This document shows, one piece after another, positions 61,521 through 64,000 of a stretch of 64,000 nt of DNA. Position 1 is the stretch's first letter; each line of letters opens with the position of its first letter. Where the stretch lies: assembly GCA_934796775.1 (NCBI GenBank), contig CAKVPH010000001.1, forward strand, positions 229,743 through 293,742, written 5' to 3'. The stretch is from an uncultured Clostridia bacterium. Lineage in GTDB: Bacteria; Bacillota; Clostridia; Christensenellales; Borkfalkiaceae. The position numbers and the translations under genes were made by a program. A model generated the notes under the pieces. It ran no database searches. It saw only the letters and a list, made by a program, of their open reading frames with translations, and was not told the origin of the DNA.

Positions 61521-63116
61521 TTGTTCGGAGTTGATATTATAAAAAAAATTATTAAGACGGTAACGGTTGTTACCGCATTGTCATGCTTAGAGCGCGGATT
61601 AGGATTTTTATATCGCGTATTTTTATCCCGAAACATGGGGTCGGAAGGCTTGGGATTATATCAGATAGCTCTATCCGTAGTCGGGGTGTTAATGACCATT
61701 TCAGCCTCAGGTATTCCCATTACCGTTTCAAGACTGATGATTAAAGAAACGGCAAAAAAACACGGCGAACGAGTAAACGCAACTGTTTCGGCAGGAATTT
61801 TAACCACGGTGCTTATATGTTTACCCATATGCGTTATATGCTTTTTATCGGGAGATTTGCTTAACGTCTTTTTTGCAGACGAACGATGCAAATTACTGTT
61901 TTTAATCATACTGCCGGGCGTGCTTTTAACATCGATTTACGCCGTTATACGAGGCTTTTTTTGGGGAACGAAAAGTTTTTACACCTACTCGATTATAGAA
62001 CTTGCAGAAGAAGCCGTTATGATTATATTCGGCATAATTTTTGTTTCCAAAGCCGCGTCGGTTACCGAAAAAACAATCTGGGCAAGTCTTGCGGTTTTAA
62101 TATCGTATATTTTTTCGTTTACCGTATCATCAGTCGCTTTCTTTATAAAAGGCGGAAGACTGAAAAATCCGTTAAAACAATTAAAACCGCTCGTATCTTC
62201 AAGTGCACCTATTACATTTATGCGAAGCGCAACTTCGTTCACGTCCACTTTAACGGCACTTATTCTGCCTGCCGCGCTTATAGCCGGAGGAATGAACGCA
62301 ACCGAAGCCGTAAAAAACTTTGGGGTAATAAGCGGAATGACTCTTCCGTTATTGTTTATTCCCTCAACAATTATAGGCTCTATTTCACTCGTACTTGTTC
62401 CCGAACTTTCGGATAACTTTTACAGAAACAATACTAAACTTATTCAGTCAAATACCGAAAAAGCGTTACTGTATTCTTCGCTCGTCGCGCTGTTTATAAT
62501 TCCGCTGTTTATAGGCACAGGCAAATACCTTGGCACTCTTATATACAGCAACGAACTTTCAGGCATATACCTTCGAGTTGCCGCGCCCGTAATGTTACCT
62601 ATGGCTATTACAATGATTTCCACAAGTCTTTTAAACTCTATGGGCATGGAGAGAAAAACTCTTTTATATTACGTTTTCGGTGCGGTTGCATTACTCGTTT
62701 CAATTATCTTTTTACCACGCGTTATAGGCAATTACGCACTTATAGCGGGACTTTTTACCTGCTATACAATAAACGCGGCACTCAATTTATTGCTTTTAAA
62801 AAAGATATGTTGTAACAAACTCGCATTCATAAAAAAAGCGGCATTGTTTGTGCCGCTGATAATATTCTTTTCTGCCTTGTGTTATTTTTCATTCGAGTTT
62901 ACGAGCAAAATCATGCCTGATTTTTTAGCTCTGCTTTTAAGCTGCCTGGTTACTACCGTCTGCCTTGCCGTAAGCACGGATTTACTCGGTATAATAAAAA
63001 TTTCAGAACTTTTTGAAAACTTTAACCGTAATAAATCAAAGTCGGTTAAAGATACTTTAAAACCCCGTCGTTACGCCGACAAAGGCAAGCGGAAACAAAC
63101 AGAACAGCATAGTTAA
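61521..63116 (+). CDS. spoVB: SpoVB-like lipid flippase of the MATE/MOP superfamily
   Basis: Polytopic membrane protein, about 530 residues, 12-14 helices. The N-terminus ALSCLERGLGFLYRVFLSRNMGSEGLGLYQ is the hallmark of SpoVB/MurJ-type exporters, which supply lipid-linked precursors for spore cortex or wall. Start problem: no ATG or GTG is in frame. TTG 61521 has no ribosome-binding site, whereas GGAG (61527-61530) lies 5 nt before ATT 61536, which would give MIKKIIKTVTVV and exactly the expected distance to the conserved GLGF. The last 71 bp overlap the convergent ECF gene. Distinct from the MATE exporter at 32086-33423. Confidence 0.9.
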   Translation: MFGVDIIKKIIKTVTVVTALSCLERGLGFLYRVFLSRNMGSEGLGLYQIALSVVGVLMTISASGIPITVSRLMIKETAKKHGERVNATVSAGILTTVLICLPICVICFLSGDLLNVFFADERCKLLFLIILPGVLLTSIYAVIRGFFWGTKSFYTYSIIELAEEAVMIIFGIIFVSKAASVTEKTIWASLAVLISYIFSFTVSSVAFFIKGGRLKNPLKQLKPLVSSSAPITFMRSATSFTSTLTALILPAALIAGGMNATEAVKNFGVISGMTLPLLFIPSTIIGSISLVLVPELSDNFYRNNTKLIQSNTEKALLYSSLVALFIIPLFIGTGKYLGTLIYSNELSGIYLRVAAPVMLPMAITMISTSLLNSMGMERKTLLYYVFGAVALLVSIIFLPRVIGNYALIAGLFTCYTINAALNLLLLKKICCNKLAFIKKAALFVPLIIFFSALCYFSFEFTSKIMPDFLALLLSCLVTTVCLAVSTDLLGIIKISELFENFNRNKSKSVKDTLKPRRYADKGKRKQTEQHS

Positions 63117-63702
63117 AAAGGCTGTTAAAAATCTGTCCTTTTACAAACAGTCTGTACAATACATAAACGGGATAATTTACGTTGCCGCCAAAAACTCGGC
63201 TTACGTAATCAAGTAAAGCTTGTGAAAAACCCATTGTTTTATTGTAAAAATAAAAACCCGTACTGCTTATACCGATAGTACATATAAACAAATGTAAAAC
63301 GCATACTATCCCCGTTTTTAAAAGAATTTTACGTATATCCTTTCCCTTTATAAAAGTAAAGATAATTCCGCTTATAAATGCGGTAAACCCTGTAGAAAAA
63401 CCAACCCATACAAAATACAGATATCCCCAGGAATTTACTACATACCCTATAAAATCACCGAGCATACAAGCGGCAAAACCGCAAATCGGACCGAGCGCGA
63501 TTCCCGTTATTACCGAAACTACTATGGTTACCGAAAACTGGACGTCAAATACTTTTATTTCCAAAAGCATATTCGTGATAGCCGAAAGTGCGGTAAAAAC
63601 AGCAATAAAAGATATCTTTTTTGCCGCATTTTTCTCGTTTAAAAAAGCAGAAAAAATAATATTTCCGCTTTTGCAGGACTGACAAACTGAATTTTTTTCC
63701 AT
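63046..63702 (-). CDS. ECF transporter S component (vitamin-type uptake), specificity unknown
   Basis: 218 residues from ATG 63702 (MEKNSVCQSC). N-terminal CQSCKS is unusual. Six hydrophobic segments follow; ISFIAVFTALSAITNMLLEI and ITGIALGPICGFAACMLGDFIGYVV are typical of substrate-binding S components that partner with a shared EcfT-EcfA module. Folate, pantothenate or a queuosine precursor are possible, but no residue pattern decides it. AAGAGG with a seven-U spacer serves as ribosome-binding site and is part of a terminator-like hairpin. A structured leader extends to 63923. Its 3' end overlaps spoVB by 71 bp on the opposite strand. Confidence 0.8.
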   Translation of the reverse strand: MEKNSVCQSCKSGNIIFSAFLNEKNAAKKISFIAVFTALSAITNMLLEIKVFDVQFSVTIVVSVITGIALGPICGFAACMLGDFIGYVVNSWGYLYFVWVGFSTGFTAFISGIIFTFIKGKDIRKILLKTGIVCVLHLFICTIGISSTGFYFYNKTMGFSQALLDYVSRVFGGNVNYPVYVLYRLFVKGQIFNSLFNYAVLFVSACLCRRNDGVLKYL

Positions 63703-63923
63703 AAAAAAACCTCTTCTTTTTTTTAGAGAGGTCCGATCTTTTCGGTTGTTTTTTTCCGCCGCGGTTCTAAGTAGAGCCGACAACACCAACCGATTAAAAG
63801 CAACGGACCGTTACGAAAACCGCAAACGCATTATTCGCGCCATTTCGTGTAAAACGGATATCCCCCGTTTTACCACTATGAGCATACACCAAGTTTTTAA
63901 TAAAAAACAGTGCAAGCTACACG
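63703..63923 (-). promoter_or_regulatory. Candidate riboswitch-like leader of the ECF gene
   Basis: Minus-strand leader of about 220 nt. Visible pairings are GTAAAACGG/CCGTTTTAC (about 63848-63873), AACGG/CCGTT, and TCGGTTG/CAACCGA (long range), the last of which competes with a CCGA/TCGG hairpin. A terminator-like hairpin ACCTCT/AGAGGT (63732-63709) plus seven U (63709-63703) ends exactly at the AUG and contains the ribosome-binding site. I match it to no known class; the THF, TPP, B12 and FMN signatures I know are not seen. Confidence 0.45.
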
Positions 63924-64000
63924 TGAAGTGAACCCAAAAGTTTAGACAAAATTTAATATTAAATTGTTTGCGAGTGGGCTCGGTATTGTACCGGGCTCAT
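63924..64000 (-). mobile_element. End of an IS3-family insertion sequence
   Basis: The terminal inverted repeat occupies about 63924-63948 (plus strand begins TGAAGTGAACCCAAAAG), a form typical of IS3/IS150-group elements. The element continues beyond the right edge. It lies immediately upstream of the ECF gene leader. Target-site duplication cannot be checked because the other end is outside. Confidence 0.8.
63959..64000 (-). CDS. IS3-family transposase OrfB, C-terminal end
   Basis: The last 13 codons before the window edge read MSPVQYRAHSQTI and stop. This matches the conserved C-terminus of IS3-group OrfB transposases (S/G-P-x-QYR). It sits 11 bp inside the inverted repeat, as expected. 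The hairpin GGCTCGGTA/TACCGGGCT over these codons is also common in the group. The remainder, including the DDE catalytic domain, is outside the window. Confidence 0.82.
   Translation of the reverse strand: MSPVQYRAHSQTI

Noticed and set aside
61489..61542. 17-codon plus-strand frame before spoVB as a leader peptide
   Set aside because: Weak ribosome-binding site and no meaningful sequence; cannot be supported.
63703..63789. 29-residue upstream extension of the ECF protein
   Set aside because: It would translate the terminator-like hairpin; the protein from 63702 has a ribosome-binding site and the normal family length.
1..64000. CRISPR array
   Set aside because: No regularly spaced direct repeats with unique spacers and no cas genes were seen.

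Overview
The window looks like a chromosomal segment of an uncultured, low-GC, endospore-forming member of the Bacillota (Clostridia-like). The sequence-based reasons are a division and cell-wall (dcw) cluster with a meso-diaminopimelate type MurE, a SpoVD/FtsI-type PBP, spoIIGA-sigE, spoVB, a PdaB-like deacetylase, a class I lysyl-tRNA synthetase, lipoprotein signals and abundant GGAGG ribosome-binding sites. Almost everything is on the minus strand. Plus-strand genes are rpsT, trxA, an AraC regulator and spoVB.

Layout. (1) 1-5416: murE, mraY, murD, ftsW and the start of murA, all minus. (2) 5539-23572: an 18-kb sugar and surface island on the same strand. It encodes one ABC sugar importer without its ATPase, two TIM-barrel lipoproteins, a DUF4838 protein, an SGNH esterase, two metallophosphoesterases, a ROK regulator and two anchored surface proteins. 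It has a consensus promoter at its 5' end and a C(UUCG)G terminator at its 3' end. (3) 23786-27842: spoVD/ftsI, an FtsL-like gene, rsmH and mraZ, with a textbook MraZ operator. The island therefore splits the dcw cluster. (4) 27932-34063: murI, rpsT, trxA, a double-OB SSB-like protein, a PdaB-like deacetylase, a hypothetical gene behind three 11-bp-spaced repeats, a MATE transporter and a cytidylate-kinase-like protein. (5) 34472-51735: a second sugar and surface locus. It has an importer, a GH99-like lipoprotein, a GH78 rhamnosidase, an SGNH lipoprotein, an anchored GDPD, a 1442-residue modular surface protein and an RpiB/LacAB isomerase, with a divergent AraC regulator. (6) 51777-63702: sigE, spoIIGA, lysS, a small kinase, a hypothetical gene, parC, parE, a LysM protein, spoVB and an ECF transporter S component. 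(7) 63924-64000: the end of an IS3-family element.

How it fits together. The two sugar loci are built alike: binding protein, two permeases, lipoprotein hydrolases, a phosphoesterase or GDPD, and wall- or membrane-anchored proteins. They probably capture and trim an extracellular glycan, with a shared ATPase encoded elsewhere.

Four secreted proteins from the two loci end in the same unusual tail: a cysteine motif, a hydrophobic helix and a basic end. This resembles cysteine-type sorting signals rather than LPXTG. Other unexpected signals are chained overlapping hairpins in leaders inside these operons, two genes whose best starts are non-canonical codons, terminator-like hairpins abutting two start codons, and candidate leaderless starts. 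All functions are read from sequence motifs; no database search was run.
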